This document shows positions 26,064-35,156 of a stretch of 64,000 bases of DNA, in pieces. Source of the stretch: Bacillota bacterium (GTDB taxonomy: Bacteria > Bacillota > Clostridia > Tissierellales > Tissierellaceae); contig JAEWGC010000023.1 in NCBI GenBank assembly GCA_023388495.1, positions 1 to 64,000 of the forward strand, given 5' to 3'. The notes beneath the pieces are model-generated. The model did no database searches. It saw only the letters and a program-made list of their open reading frames with translations, and was not told the origin of the DNA. How positions within the stretch are numbered: the stretch's first letter is position 1; every line of letters starts with the position of its first letter. A program made the translations under genes and the position numbers.

Positions 26064-27239
26064 ATGGACATGGAAAAGAGGGTTAATGAGATTTTTGAAG
26101 AATTAATAGACATAAGAAGAGATTTTCATATGTACCCTGAACTAAGTGAAGAGGAATATAGGACCTGTGATAAAATCTGTGAGTACCTAGATAAATGGGA
26201 AATAGAGTATGTTAAGGGTGTTGCTAAAACTGGGGTTGTAGCCATAATTAGGGGAAAAAAGGAAGGTAAGACCATTGGCTTAAGAGCAGATATTGATGCA
26301 TTACCAATAACAGAATCAACTGATTTACCATTTAAATCCCGAAATGTTGGGGTAATGCATGCCTGTGGCCATGATATTCACACAACGATACATCTAGGAG
26401 TTGCGAAGATACTAAAAGAAATGGCAGATAAGCTTGTTGGTAATGTAAAGATCTTCTTTCAACCAGCAGAAGAAACCATAGGTGGAGCAAAGATGATGAT
26501 TGAAGAAGGACATTTAAAAAATCCTGATGTTGATTATATATTATCACTTCATGTAATGCCTTATTTAGAGGCCGGAGAAGTTGAATTAAAGTATGGAAAA
26601 TTAAATGCAGCCACTAATGAATTTTCAATAAAGATAAATGGAAAATCAAGTCATGCAGCTTACCCTGATAAATCAGTGGATTCAATAGTTGTAGCAGGCT
26701 ATATTATAACAGCCTTACAATCCTTAGTAAGTAGAAATATTTCACCACTTAACTCTGTTGTTCTCACTTTAGGACAAATAAGAGGTGGAATAAAGAATAA
26801 TATAATAGCTAGTGAAGTTACTATGTCAGGCACCCTTCGAACCCTTGACCCAACTACAAGAATATATGCAAAGGAAAGAATTAGAGAGATTGCAGAAAAT
26901 ACAGCTAGGGCCTATGGTGCCAATGTAGAGGTAGAGTTTGAAGAAGGCTATCCAGCCCTTATTAACAATGATGGAGTAGTAGACGTATTGAAAAGCACAG
27001 CAGAGAGTTTGTTGGGTAAGGATAATGTTAAAATTAAGGAATTTCCAAGTATGGGGGCAGATGATTTTTCATTCTTTTTAGAGGAGGTTAAAGGAGCATA
27101 CTATAACCTAGGATGTGGAAATAAAGCTAAGGGATGGACTGAGGCTATTCATAGTTCAAATTTCATGGCAGATGAAGAATGTATTAAAGTAGGAGTTCTT
27201 TTGCAAACAAAGACTCTTCTTGAATTATTAAATATGTAA
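26064..27239 (+). CDS. M20D family amidohydrolase (N-acyl-amino acid / N-acetyl-DAP deacetylase-like)
   Basis: 391 residues. The metal site reads MHACGHDIHTT (about 97-107), with FFQPAEETIGGA (about 132-143) and the C-terminal MGADDFSFFLEE. A dimerisation domain lies between. The family removes acyl groups from amino acids, including N-acetyl-diaminopimelate and hippurate; the exact substrate cannot be read. It is the third gene of the lysA operon, 13 bp after alr, so an acylated or peptide-linked diaminopimelate or D-amino acid is a reasonable guess. Confidence 0.88.
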   Translation: MDMEKRVNEIFEELIDIRRDFHMYPELSEEEYRTCDKICEYLDKWEIEYVKGVAKTGVVAIIRGKKEGKTIGLRADIDALPITESTDLPFKSRNVGVMHACGHDIHTTIHLGVAKILKEMADKLVGNVKIFFQPAEETIGGAKMMIEEGHLKNPDVDYILSLHVMPYLEAGEVELKYGKLNAATNEFSIKINGKSSHAAYPDKSVDSIVVAGYIITALQSLVSRNISPLNSVVLTLGQIRGGIKNNIIASEVTMSGTLRTLDPTTRIYAKERIREIAENTARAYGANVEVEFEEGYPALINNDGVVDVLKSTAESLLGKDNVKIKEFPSMGADDFSFFLEEVKGAYYNLGCGNKAKGWTEAIHSSNFMADEECIKVGVLLQTKTLLELLNM

Positions 27240-27251
27240 AGGGGCGAAAAT

Positions 27252-28049
27252 ATGAAGATTTATATTAGCGTAGATATTGAAGGTGTGACAGGGGTAACTA
27301 ACTGGAATGAAACTGAATTAGGGCATCATGAACATTCATGGGCTGCTAATCAAATGACAAAAGAAACTATAGCAGCCTGTGAAGGTGCCTGTGATATGGG
27401 TGCAAAGGAAATAGTTGTAAAGGATGCCCATGACTCTGGAAGAAATCTAGACATATCTAAGCTTCCAAGACAGGCATCTGTAATAAGAGGCTGGACATCT
27501 TCTCCTGAGTCAATGATGGCAGGTATAGATGAAAGCTATGATGCTGCAATTTTCATTGGATATCATTCGGCAGCAGGACACAATGGGAATCCACTAGCAC
27601 ATACTATGGACTCTACAAAGGCAACATATATTAAGATAAATGGAGAGTTGGCATCAGAGTTTACAATGAATACACTTATAGCAGCATATTATGGAGTTCC
27701 AGTAGTATTTCTATCTGGAGATAAGATGCTTTGTGATAAATCTAAGGATTTAGTCTCTCATATAGAAACTGTAGCAGTGAAAAGCGGATGGGGTGGAGCT
27801 ACAATTAATATACATCCAGAGGATGCATGTGATTTTATAAGAGAAGGAGTAAAAAAGGGACTAAAGAAAATAGAAGATTGTAAAATTCAATCTCCAAAAG
27901 AATTAAAGCTTGAGATAAGATTTAGAGAACATAAGGATGCAAATAGAGCTAAATACTATCCAGGAGTTAAATTGATAGATGATCATACAATAGAATATAT
28001 AGCAAAGGACATTCAAGATTTAATGACAGTTAAAATGTTTGTGCTATAA
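27252..28049 (+). CDS. M55 family D-aminopeptidase (DppA-like)
   Basis: 265 residues. M55 enzymes release N-terminal D-amino acids, mostly D-Ala, from peptides. Family signatures are MKIYISVDIEGVTGVTNW at the N-terminus, KDAHDSGRN, FIGYHSAAG, HTMDST and AIFIGYH-type strands, which hold the zinc ligands. Length is normal for DppA (about 270). It is the last gene of the lysA-alr-M20 operon, 12 bp after its neighbour. No strong terminator follows. Confidence 0.92.
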   Translation: MKIYISVDIEGVTGVTNWNETELGHHEHSWAANQMTKETIAACEGACDMGAKEIVVKDAHDSGRNLDISKLPRQASVIRGWTSSPESMMAGIDESYDAAIFIGYHSAAGHNGNPLAHTMDSTKATYIKINGELASEFTMNTLIAAYYGVPVVFLSGDKMLCDKSKDLVSHIETVAVKSGWGGATINIHPEDACDFIREGVKKGLKKIEDCKIQSPKELKLEIRFREHKDANRAKYYPGVKLIDDHTIEYIAKDIQDLMTVKMFVL

Positions 28050-28224
28050 TAAAAGCTTCTATTGAAGAAACAATACATTAATGAAGCCTTTCTTGAAACC
28101 CATTTAACGGAAAGTGTACATTAAGGAAAATATAACTTTCCTAGGGGTTATAAGAAAGTACTGTTACATTAATCACCCTCATGATATAATTTAAGTAAGA
28201 ATATATCAGCTAAAGGGTGATTAA

Positions 28225-30084
28225 ATGTCTTTTAACTCGAAATCTTACGTAAAAATGTTTACTGATATGATGTCTGAAGGTTTTATAGTAATAGATGACG
28301 AAGGGAAGATACAAGTTTATAATGATAAGGCCAAGGAGATATTTGGAATAAGATATGACGAACAAATTAGCCATGATAAAGGGAAAATCAATACTGGTGA
28401 TATAGTGATTATTGGAGATAACTCTATAGGTCAAGATGATGGGAAAATGGATTCACATTCCCTAAGATCATTAGGCGTAAAGGATAATAGTATAGATAAA
28501 GGAGATTCCATTATAGCTATTGGTGTTTTTGGGGGAGAAAAAATAGTTAATCCTGTATATAAGACTTTGAAAAATGGTCATAAGGAAGATGCATTAATAC
28601 TTAAAACTAGATTTTTAGAAATTGATATAGAAGTTGAAATTAACTTTATTAATAAAATCATAAGGATTAAGGTTAGAGACGAAGAATACCCAATGAATTA
28701 TATTAATTCAATAGGACATATGGTGATTTTAGATGAAGCTACAAAAGAGATGAAGTTTTACCAATCCCATGGATACACTGCTAGAGGAGAAAGTATTAAC
28801 GAAATATTAAAAGGAAAAGAATATAGAGCCAAGGGGAAAGACACAGAAACATTAGATGTAATTGGTGAAAATATTTTTGAAATACATAAATCCGATTCTA
28901 TAATTCAGCAGTTTTTCGATGTAGCTAAGGGTAAAGACATCAGTTATATAGATGAGTTTGAGGAAATTAATGGATATCCAACTATGTGTACTCTTTTACC
29001 AGTAGAGATCAATAATAAACGAATTGGTGCCGCCTTAAAGGTAGAGGATATATCTCAAATAAAAAAGATTATTTTAGAAAGAGATAATGCAATTAGTCAG
29101 TTAGAAAAAGCAGAATCTCAACTAAATGAAGAAAAAACATTAAATGAAGCTTTCCCGAACTTTGTAGGAGATAGTAAGCAGATTGAATATGTAAAAAGAA
29201 TGGCTTTAAAGGCATCCAAGACTAATTCCAATGTGTTGATACTAGGAGAAAGCGGAACAGGAAAGACTATTTTAGCCAAATCTATTCATCAAAATAGCAA
29301 ACTTAAAGATCAACCTTTTATTCATGTGAACTGTGGAGCCATACCAGAAACATTATTAGAATCTGAGCTTTTTGGTTATGAGAAAGGTGCATTTACTGGG
29401 GCTCGGTCTGAAGGCAAAAAAGGATTTTTTGAAATAGCAAATGGTGGAACAATCTTTCTAGATGAGATCGGAGATATATCTCATAACTTACAAGTTAAGC
29501 TATTGCAGGTAATTCAAGAAAAGAGCTTCTATAGAGTAGGAGGTACAGAGAAGATTGTTGTCAACATAAGGATTATTGCTGCTACAAATAAAAATCTAGA
29601 AGAAGAAATGCTAAAGGGCAATTTTAGAGAAGACTTATATTATAGAATAAATGTGTTTCCTATTTGGATACCTCCTTTAAGGGAGCGTAAACAAGATATA
29701 AATTCATTAATCGATTTAGTCCTTCCTAAGATATGTGATGAAATAGAATGTAAGCCTAAAAGAATTTCTTCGGAGGCAATTAATATAATATTAAAATATG
29801 ATTGGCCTGGAAATGTTAGAGAATTAGAGAATATTCTAGAAAGGGCTGTAAACCTAGCTGAAGGAAATAACATACTCTCAAAACATATATCTATAAAAGT
29901 AAATAAGCCTGGTAATGAGACTAAAGACATAATGCCTCTAAAACAATATCTAGAAGAATATGAGAAAATGGCTATAGAAAAGGCCCTATTGTTCTACGGT
30001 GGAGATAAGAAAAAATCAATGGAGGCTTTAGAAATAAGTAAAACCTCCTTCTATGAAAAAATAAAGAGATATAATATAGAATAA
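28225..30084 (+). CDS. Sigma-54-dependent transcriptional activator with PAS sensor
   Basis: 619 residues. An N-terminal PAS fold (MMSEGFIVIDDEGKIQVYND, about 13-55) and a second sensor-like part lead to a coiled linker (about 280-310). The AAA domain has GESGTGKT (about 341-348), the sigma-54 contact loop GAFTGA (388-393), FLDEIGD (about 411-417) and arginine-finger segments. The Fis-type helix-turn-helix is at about 575-619 (KKSMEALEISKTSFYEKI). It is the only bacterial enhancer-binding protein in the window and lies between two operons that each have a sigma-54 promoter, so it is the likely activator of both. The signal sensed is unknown. Confidence 0.93.
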   Translation: MSFNSKSYVKMFTDMMSEGFIVIDDEGKIQVYNDKAKEIFGIRYDEQISHDKGKINTGDIVIIGDNSIGQDDGKMDSHSLRSLGVKDNSIDKGDSIIAIGVFGGEKIVNPVYKTLKNGHKEDALILKTRFLEIDIEVEINFINKIIRIKVRDEEYPMNYINSIGHMVILDEATKEMKFYQSHGYTARGESINEILKGKEYRAKGKDTETLDVIGENIFEIHKSDSIIQQFFDVAKGKDISYIDEFEEINGYPTMCTLLPVEINNKRIGAALKVEDISQIKKIILERDNAISQLEKAESQLNEEKTLNEAFPNFVGDSKQIEYVKRMALKASKTNSNVLILGESGTGKTILAKSIHQNSKLKDQPFIHVNCGAIPETLLESELFGYEKGAFTGARSEGKKGFFEIANGGTIFLDEIGDISHNLQVKLLQVIQEKSFYRVGGTEKIVVNIRIIAATNKNLEEEMLKGNFREDLYYRINVFPIWIPPLRERKQDINSLIDLVLPKICDEIECKPKRISSEAINIILKYDWPGNVRELENILERAVNLAEGNNILSKHISIKVNKPGNETKDIMPLKQYLEEYEKMAIEKALLFYGGDKKKSMEALEISKTSFYEKIKRYNIE

Positions 30085-30087
30085 GAT

Positions 30088-30111
30088 TACCAAGGGGTAT
30101 TCCCCTTGGTA
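30088..30111 (+). terminator. Terminator after the sigma-54 activator gene
   Basis: TACCAAGGGG (30088-30097) pairs with CCCCTTGGTA (30102-30111), followed by TTATTTTA. Confidence 0.8.
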
Positions 30112-30170
30112 TTATTTTACAGCTAAAATCCAGTGATTAGTTCAGATAAAATTTGTGATATAATGACATT

Positions 30171-30337
30171 GTTCCATATTTTCGGACAAAGTTCCCGATT
30201 ATCGGACGTAGATTAATTTCTTTTAATTTATAAATTATTTAAAAGAAACTAAAAAATCAGACAAGCTTGTTATATAGGGGAAGAAATCTTTTATAATCAC
30301 ATAGGAGAAGTTTTTAAATTATGGCATATTAATTGCA
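30171..30337 (+). promoter_or_regulatory. Sigma-54 promoter with tandem TTCC-N7-CGGA sites, before the spmA-like gene
   Basis: TGGCATATTAATTGCA (30322-30337) fits the sigma-54 consensus exactly. Two adjacent 20-bp imperfect direct repeats (30171-30190 and 30191-30210), each containing TTCC-N7-CGGA, sit 112-150 bp upstream, a normal distance for enhancer sites. The stretch 30112-30384 holds no gene. Confidence 0.8.
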
Positions 30338-30384
30338 ATATACATGTACTGCAATTAAATAAAAAAATAAAAGGAGGTTTTTTA

Positions 30385-30987
30385 ATGATTAACTTTATTT
30401 GGGCAGGTTTGCTTATCATTGGTTTTGTAGTTGGAGCTGTTACAGGAAATCTTGAGGCAGTTACAAATGCAGCTATTGATAATGCAAAGACAGGTGTAGA
30501 TTTAGCTATGGGACTTATTGGAATAATGACTTTATGGTTAGGACTTATGAAAATTGCAGAGGATTCAGGATTAGTTGAAAAACTTGCAAAGGCATTAAGA
30601 CCATTAATGGTATGGTTATTCCCTGATGTTCCAGCAGATCATCCTGCAATGGGTGCAATGATAATGAATATTGCTGCAAACATGTTAGGATTAGGTAATG
30701 CAGCTACTCCATTAGGACTAAAAGCAATGGGAGAATTACAAAAACTAAGTGATGATAAAGAAACAGCAACAGATGCAATGGTTACATTTTTAGCAATTAA
30801 TACTTCTTCAGTAACACTGATTCCTGCATCTACTATTGGAATATTAGTTGCAGCAGGAGCTACAAATCCTACGGAGATAATAGGACCAACACTAGTAGCT
30901 ACTACTGTATCTACAATTGTTGCCATAATCGCTGCTAGAATGTTTCAAAAGTTACCAAAGTATAAGATGAAAAAGGCTAATAACTAA
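30385..30987 (+). CDS. SpmA-like nucleoside-recognition (Gate) domain membrane protein
   Basis: 200 residues with about five membrane helices. GLIGIMTLWLGLMKIAEDSG, NIAANMLGLGNAATPLGLKA and FLAINTSSVTLIPAS match SpmA and the Gate domain. In B. subtilis SpmA and SpmB affect spore-core dehydration. Here the pair is preceded by a sigma-54 promoter and followed by an LD-carboxypeptidase gene, so a transport function for peptides, amino acids or ions may be closer to the truth in this organism. AAAGGAGG precedes the ATG. Confidence 0.85.
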   Translation: MINFIWAGLLIIGFVVGAVTGNLEAVTNAAIDNAKTGVDLAMGLIGIMTLWLGLMKIAEDSGLVEKLAKALRPLMVWLFPDVPADHPAMGAMIMNIAANMLGLGNAATPLGLKAMGELQKLSDDKETATDAMVTFLAINTSSVTLIPASTIGILVAAGATNPTEIIGPTLVATTVSTIVAIIAARMFQKLPKYKMKKANN

Positions 30988-31009
30988 TAGAGGATAAGGA
31001 GGAATATCA

Positions 31010-31549
31010 ATGTTCGTTAAAGTAATGCAAGCAATATCAACTTATGCAATTCCTTTTATAATTGTTGGGTTTGTAGTTTTTGGTATGGCGAAAAAGGTCA
31101 AGGTATATGAGTCCTTTACTGAAGGAGCTAAGGAAGGATTTACCACAGCTGTAAGAATCATTCCTTTCCTTGTAGCGATGTTAGTTGCCATAGGTGCATT
31201 TAGAGCATCCGGAGCTATGGATTTAATAACAAAGGCTTTAAGTCCAATAACTTCAAAGATTGGTATGCCAGGAGAAATATTACCAATGGCATTTATGAGA
31301 CCACTATCAGGTGGAGGAGCTCAAGGATTAATGTCTGATTTAATAACAACTCACGGACCAGAGTCATTAATAGGACGTATGGCAGCAGTTATGATGGGAT
31401 CAACAGAGACTACATTCTATGTATTAGCAGTATACTTTGGTTCAGTAGCTGTTAAAAAACAAAGACATGCATTACCAGTTGGATTATTAGCAGACTTTGC
31501 AGGATTAGTTACAGCTGTTCTTGTAACAAGATTATTCTTTGGAATGTAA
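31010..31549 (+). CDS. SpmB-like Gate domain membrane protein
   Basis: 179 residues with about four membrane helices. VRIIPFLVAMLVAIGAFRAS, PMAFMRPLSGGGAQGL and MMGSTETTFYVLAVYFGS are typical of SpmB. It is 22 bp after the SpmA-like gene, and the two together make the full two-part Gate protein. A role in sporulation or in export/import during peptide catabolism cannot be separated on sequence alone. Confidence 0.87.
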   Translation: MFVKVMQAISTYAIPFIIVGFVVFGMAKKVKVYESFTEGAKEGFTTAVRIIPFLVAMLVAIGAFRASGAMDLITKALSPITSKIGMPGEILPMAFMRPLSGGGAQGLMSDLITTHGPESLIGRMAAVMMGSTETTFYVLAVYFGSVAVKKQRHALPVGLLADFAGLVTAVLVTRLFFGM

Positions 31550-31575
31550 TATAAACTATAGGGGGAGGCGTCGTC

Positions 31576-32505
31576 GTGATTAAACCAAAAGCGTTAAAGT
31601 TTGGAGATACAGTAGGAATCATAGCACCAGCTAGCCCTACTACAGAAGAAAGAGTTAGAAAAGCTCATGATAAACTTATCCAAATGGGGTTCAAGGTAAA
31701 GATGGGTAAAAGTCCTTATGAAAGATACGGATATTTATCAGGGTCTGATAGCATAAGAGCAGAAGATATAAATGAAATGTTTAGAGATAAAGAAGTAGAT
31801 GGAATTATATGTATTAGGGGAGGGTATGGAACTCCTCGTATTCTTGATTTATTAGATTATGAAGCTATAAAAAATAATCCAAAGGTATTTGTAGGATATA
31901 GTGACATTACTGCACTACATATAGCATTTACCCAGATAGCTGATTTGGTGACTTATCATGGACCTATGGTAGCCTCAGATATGATAGGTAATTTTTCCCA
32001 GTTTTCTAAGAACAACCTTTATAAGGCAATCATGGAAACGGATCCTATAGGAAAAATATCTAATCCTCAGGGAGAAGAAATTATTACTATAAATGGAGGC
32101 ATAGCTGAAGGAAATATAATAGGCGGAAACTTATCTTTAATAGTTGATACAATTGGCACACCTTATGAAATAGATGTAAATGGCAAAATCTTATTTATCG
32201 AGGAAATAGGAGAAGAGCCTTATAATATAGATAGGATGTTAAACCAATTAAGATTAGCAGGAAAGTTACATGATGCAGTTGGAATTATACTAGGAGATTT
32301 TAATAATTGTGTATCTGAGAAACACGACGAAAATCTTACATTAGAGCAAGTAATAGAAGATCACATAAAACCAGTAGGAAAACCTACTATATATAACCTT
32401 CAAGCAGGACATTGCGAACCAATGGTTACAATACCATTTGGCGTAAGGGCTCGACTAGATGCTGATAAAAAAGAACTTATAATATTAGAAAGTTGTGTAG
32501 AATAA
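31576..32505 (+). CDS. LD-carboxypeptidase (peptidase family S66)
   Basis: 309 residues, GTG start after GGGGGAGG. S66 enzymes remove the terminal D-alanine from L,D-tetrapeptides of the cell wall. The N-terminal DTVGIIAPASPT, the GIICIRGGYGTPRIL strand, YSDITALH and YHGPMVASDM, which holds the nucleophile serine (about residue 113), fit, as do the C-terminal EEIGEEPYNIDRML and the histidine in LQAGHCEP. There is no signal peptide, so it acts in the cytoplasm on imported muropeptides. It closes the sigma-54-driven spmA/B operon. Confidence 0.92.
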   Translation: MIKPKALKFGDTVGIIAPASPTTEERVRKAHDKLIQMGFKVKMGKSPYERYGYLSGSDSIRAEDINEMFRDKEVDGIICIRGGYGTPRILDLLDYEAIKNNPKVFVGYSDITALHIAFTQIADLVTYHGPMVASDMIGNFSQFSKNNLYKAIMETDPIGKISNPQGEEIITINGGIAEGNIIGGNLSLIVDTIGTPYEIDVNGKILFIEEIGEEPYNIDRMLNQLRLAGKLHDAVGIILGDFNNCVSEKHDENLTLEQVIEDHIKPVGKPTIYNLQAGHCEPMVTIPFGVRARLDADKKELIILESCVE

Positions 32506-32548
32506 AAACAATGCCAGGAGAATACTTCTCTTGGCATTGTTTTTATTC
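32501..32548. terminator. Bidirectional terminator
   Basis: AATAAAAACAATGCCA pairs with TGGCATTGTTTTTATT around an imperfect upper stem, between the LD-carboxypeptidase gene and the convergent GIY-YIG gene. Confidence 0.85.
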
Positions 32549-32552
32549 TAAT

Positions 32553-33515
32553 CTATAAATATATAATCATTTCCTTAGGTAATGACTTGATTTCCGAATA
32601 TAGTATATCCCGATAATCCATACTTGACTTTTCATTTGAATTCTTAGAAATAGATGATTTTAAATTACTACCTGTATTAATAAAATTTTTCATATCCTCA
32701 TCTGTTAAGTTAGAAAAGGTGGATTTCAATAAGATTTCTCCTTTAGATATAAAAAATAATTTATAGCCTTCGGAGATCGGAATCTTTAGAATAATATCTT
32801 TAGAAAAAATAGTTTTATAGCCATAGATTCCAGTTTTTAAATAATTTAAACCATAGATCATATCTCTATAAACAGAAGCAGTGGCAAATTGAAGTTCAGT
32901 TGCTGATTCTTTCATTTTCTCTTCCAATTTGTTAATTAAAAGCATCATTTCTTTATCATCTGAGAAAATTTCTTCTAGTGATTTTTTATTCTCATCAAAT
33001 TTGTCTCTATCCATAGAAATAGGCATTAGATTATAATAGAATCTATAACCTTCATTATCTTTAACTATAGGGTAAATATTTTTAAATGAGTTAACTAATT
33101 CTACCAATGAAAACTTTCTTCTAAAGGGACCAAAGCAATTTTCTTCTCTAGTATTTACTATAGATAGGGGATTGTGAATGTTGAATTCCTCTATTTTTAA
33201 ATAAACATATTTTTCATCGTTTTTAAGTTGGGTATTAAACATAGGTTTTATCTTTTTAATTAAATTACATTCTAATAGAATTGCTTCTAAATGAGTATCT
33301 GTAACTATATACTCAATATCATCAATAAAAGATACCATTTTCTCTACCTTACTCCATCTATGATTCTTCACAAAATATGATTTAACTCTATTTCTAAGAC
33401 AAATACTTTTACCCACATAAATAATTCTGTCATTGGAATCCAACATTTTATAGATACCTGGTTCAGCTGGAATTTGATTTATTTTTTCTATTAAATGTTT
33501 AGGAACTTTAGTCAT
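32553..33515 (-). CDS. GIY-YIG nuclease, UvrC N-terminal half-like
   Basis: 320 residues. A GIY-YIG domain (about 15-95) has AEPGIYKML, IIYVGKS and a glutamate in LEAILLECNLIKKIKP. A UVR-like helical pair follows (about 190-225, MLLINKLEEKMKESATELQFA). The C-terminal RNase H-like and helix-hairpin-helix parts of UvrC are absent, so it resembles Cho or other UvrC-like nickases rather than UvrC (about 600 residues). It may make the 3' incision at lesions or act in other repair. GAAGGTGAT precedes the ATG. It is monocistronic. Confidence 0.82.
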   Translation of the reverse strand: MTKVPKHLIEKINQIPAEPGIYKMLDSNDRIIYVGKSICLRNRVKSYFVKNHRWSKVEKMVSFIDDIEYIVTDTHLEAILLECNLIKKIKPMFNTQLKNDEKYVYLKIEEFNIHNPLSIVNTREENCFGPFRRKFSLVELVNSFKNIYPIVKDNEGYRFYYNLMPISMDRDKFDENKKSLEEIFSDDKEMMLLINKLEEKMKESATELQFATASVYRDMIYGLNYLKTGIYGYKTIFSKDIILKIPISEGYKLFFISKGEILLKSTFSNLTDEDMKNFINTGSNLKSSISKNSNEKSSMDYRDILYSEIKSLPKEMIIYL

Positions 33516-33684
33516 GAGATCACCTTCAAAAGTAATTATAATTATTATTTATTATATCGAACTGAACTATGATTTGAAAGTGATAAAAAATAATAAAAAA
33601 TGCCAAAATATATTGACATTGGTTATAAATATTAAATATTATATTAATAACAAATAAAAATTTACTTTTGAAAGGAGAGGTTAT

Positions 33685-35154
33685 TTGAACATACTTTTAA
33701 AACAATTAAAAGAAGTATCCTTATCTGTTATGCCTATCACACTTTTAGTAGTTATTCTAAATTTCTCAATTGTACCAATAGGAAGTGAAATGCTTATTAG
33801 ATTCCTAATAGGTGCCATATTTGTAATCCTAGGGTTAGGAATTTTTTTATTTGGAGCACATCTTGGGATTGGACCCATCGGTAACCTTATGGGGGAGACC
33901 GTAGCCAAAACAAATAAAGCTTATCTAGTTGGTATTCTTGGCTTTATATTAGGCTTTCTAATTACCATTGCTGAGCCAGATTTACAAATACTTGCTAATC
34001 AAGTAAATTTAGCTTCCGGTGGCATTGTTTCCAGTTCATTAATTTTAATAGTAGTTTCTATAGGAGTAGGTTTAATGGTTGGAGTAGGTTTACTTAGAAT
34101 CCTATTTGGAAAACCATTAAACAAATTATTTACATTTACTTATTTTATAATATTGATACTTGGATTTAAAGTATCAGAGGAATTTTTAGCTATTTCTGTG
34201 GATGCATCAGGTGCTACTACAGGAGCTATGACAACTCCATTTATATTAGCCTTAGGTTACGGAGTTTCTCAATTAAAAGGTGGGACAACATCAGAAGAAG
34301 ATAGTTTTGGGATGGTAGGACTGGCATCTACTGGACCAATTTTCGCTATTATGTTAATGAGTATTATTAGAAGGCTTACGAATATACAAGGAGAGGTAGA
34401 AGCTTTTGTACCCAATACAGGAATATTAACTCCTTATTTAAGTATAATTCCGCAACTATTAAGAGAATCTATTATAACCTTATTGCCATTGTTTTGCTTA
34501 TTTCTAATTTTTGATAAAAACAAGTTTAAATTAAATAAAAAAAGCAAAAATATTATTCTAAAGGGGCTTCTATATACATATATCGGGCTTACATTGTTTT
34601 TAGTGGGAGTAAACGCAGGTTTTATGGAAGTTGGTAGAGTAATGGGAGAAGGCATAGCCAACCTCTATCCTTGGTTATTGCCTATTATTGGCTTTTTATT
34701 AGGGATGGTAGTTGTATTAGCTGAGCCAGCAGTATATGTATTAACTGAACAGGTAGAAGAAGTTACAGCAGGGCATATACAAAAAAAAGTTATACTAGCT
34801 GCATTATCCATAGGAATTGCCTTTGCAGTTGCAATGTCCATGTTTAGAATTATGATACCTACCTTAAAATTATGGCATTTCCTATTACCAGGATTTGCAA
34901 TAGCAGCATTTTTGTCCTATAAGGTACCACCTATATTTGTTGGTATAGCTTATGATTCTGGAGGTGTTGCCTCTGGTCCTATGACGGCCACATTTGTTTT
35001 AGCATTTGCTCAAGGGGCTGCTAATGCAATTTCTACAGCAAATGTCTTAATAGATGGGTTTGGTGTTATTGCTATGGTAGCCATGACGCCATTAGTAGCA
35101 ATCCAAATACTTGGACTTATATTTGAAATAAAGTCTAAAAAGGAGGGTAATTAA
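33685..35154 (+). CDS. DUF1538 family membrane protein (two-repeat transporter-like)
   Basis: 489 residues, with TTG 33685 after AAAGGAGAGG. About twelve membrane helices form two similar halves. Each half carries an AEPDLQILANQV or AEPAVYVLTEQV motif (near residues 93 and 350), an LRILFGKP/MFRIMIPT region and an (A)SGATTGAMTTPFILALGYGV or GGVASGPMTATFVLAFAQG segment. Such inverted or tandem repeats with glycine-rich re-entrant segments suggest a secondary transporter. The substrate is unknown. It overlaps by spacing (2 bp) with a PII-like gene, which probably regulates it. Confidence 0.87.
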   Translation: MNILLKQLKEVSLSVMPITLLVVILNFSIVPIGSEMLIRFLIGAIFVILGLGIFLFGAHLGIGPIGNLMGETVAKTNKAYLVGILGFILGFLITIAEPDLQILANQVNLASGGIVSSSLILIVVSIGVGLMVGVGLLRILFGKPLNKLFTFTYFIILILGFKVSEEFLAISVDASGATTGAMTTPFILALGYGVSQLKGGTTSEEDSFGMVGLASTGPIFAIMLMSIIRRLTNIQGEVEAFVPNTGILTPYLSIIPQLLRESIITLLPLFCLFLIFDKNKFKLNKKSKNIILKGLLYTYIGLTLFLVGVNAGFMEVGRVMGEGIANLYPWLLPIIGFLLGMVVVLAEPAVYVLTEQVEEVTAGHIQKKVILAALSIGIAFAVAMSMFRIMIPTLKLWHFLLPGFAIAAFLSYKVPPIFVGIAYDSGGVASGPMTATFVLAFAQGAANAISTANVLIDGFGVIAMVAMTPLVAIQILGLIFEIKSKKEGN

Positions 35155-35156
35155 CC

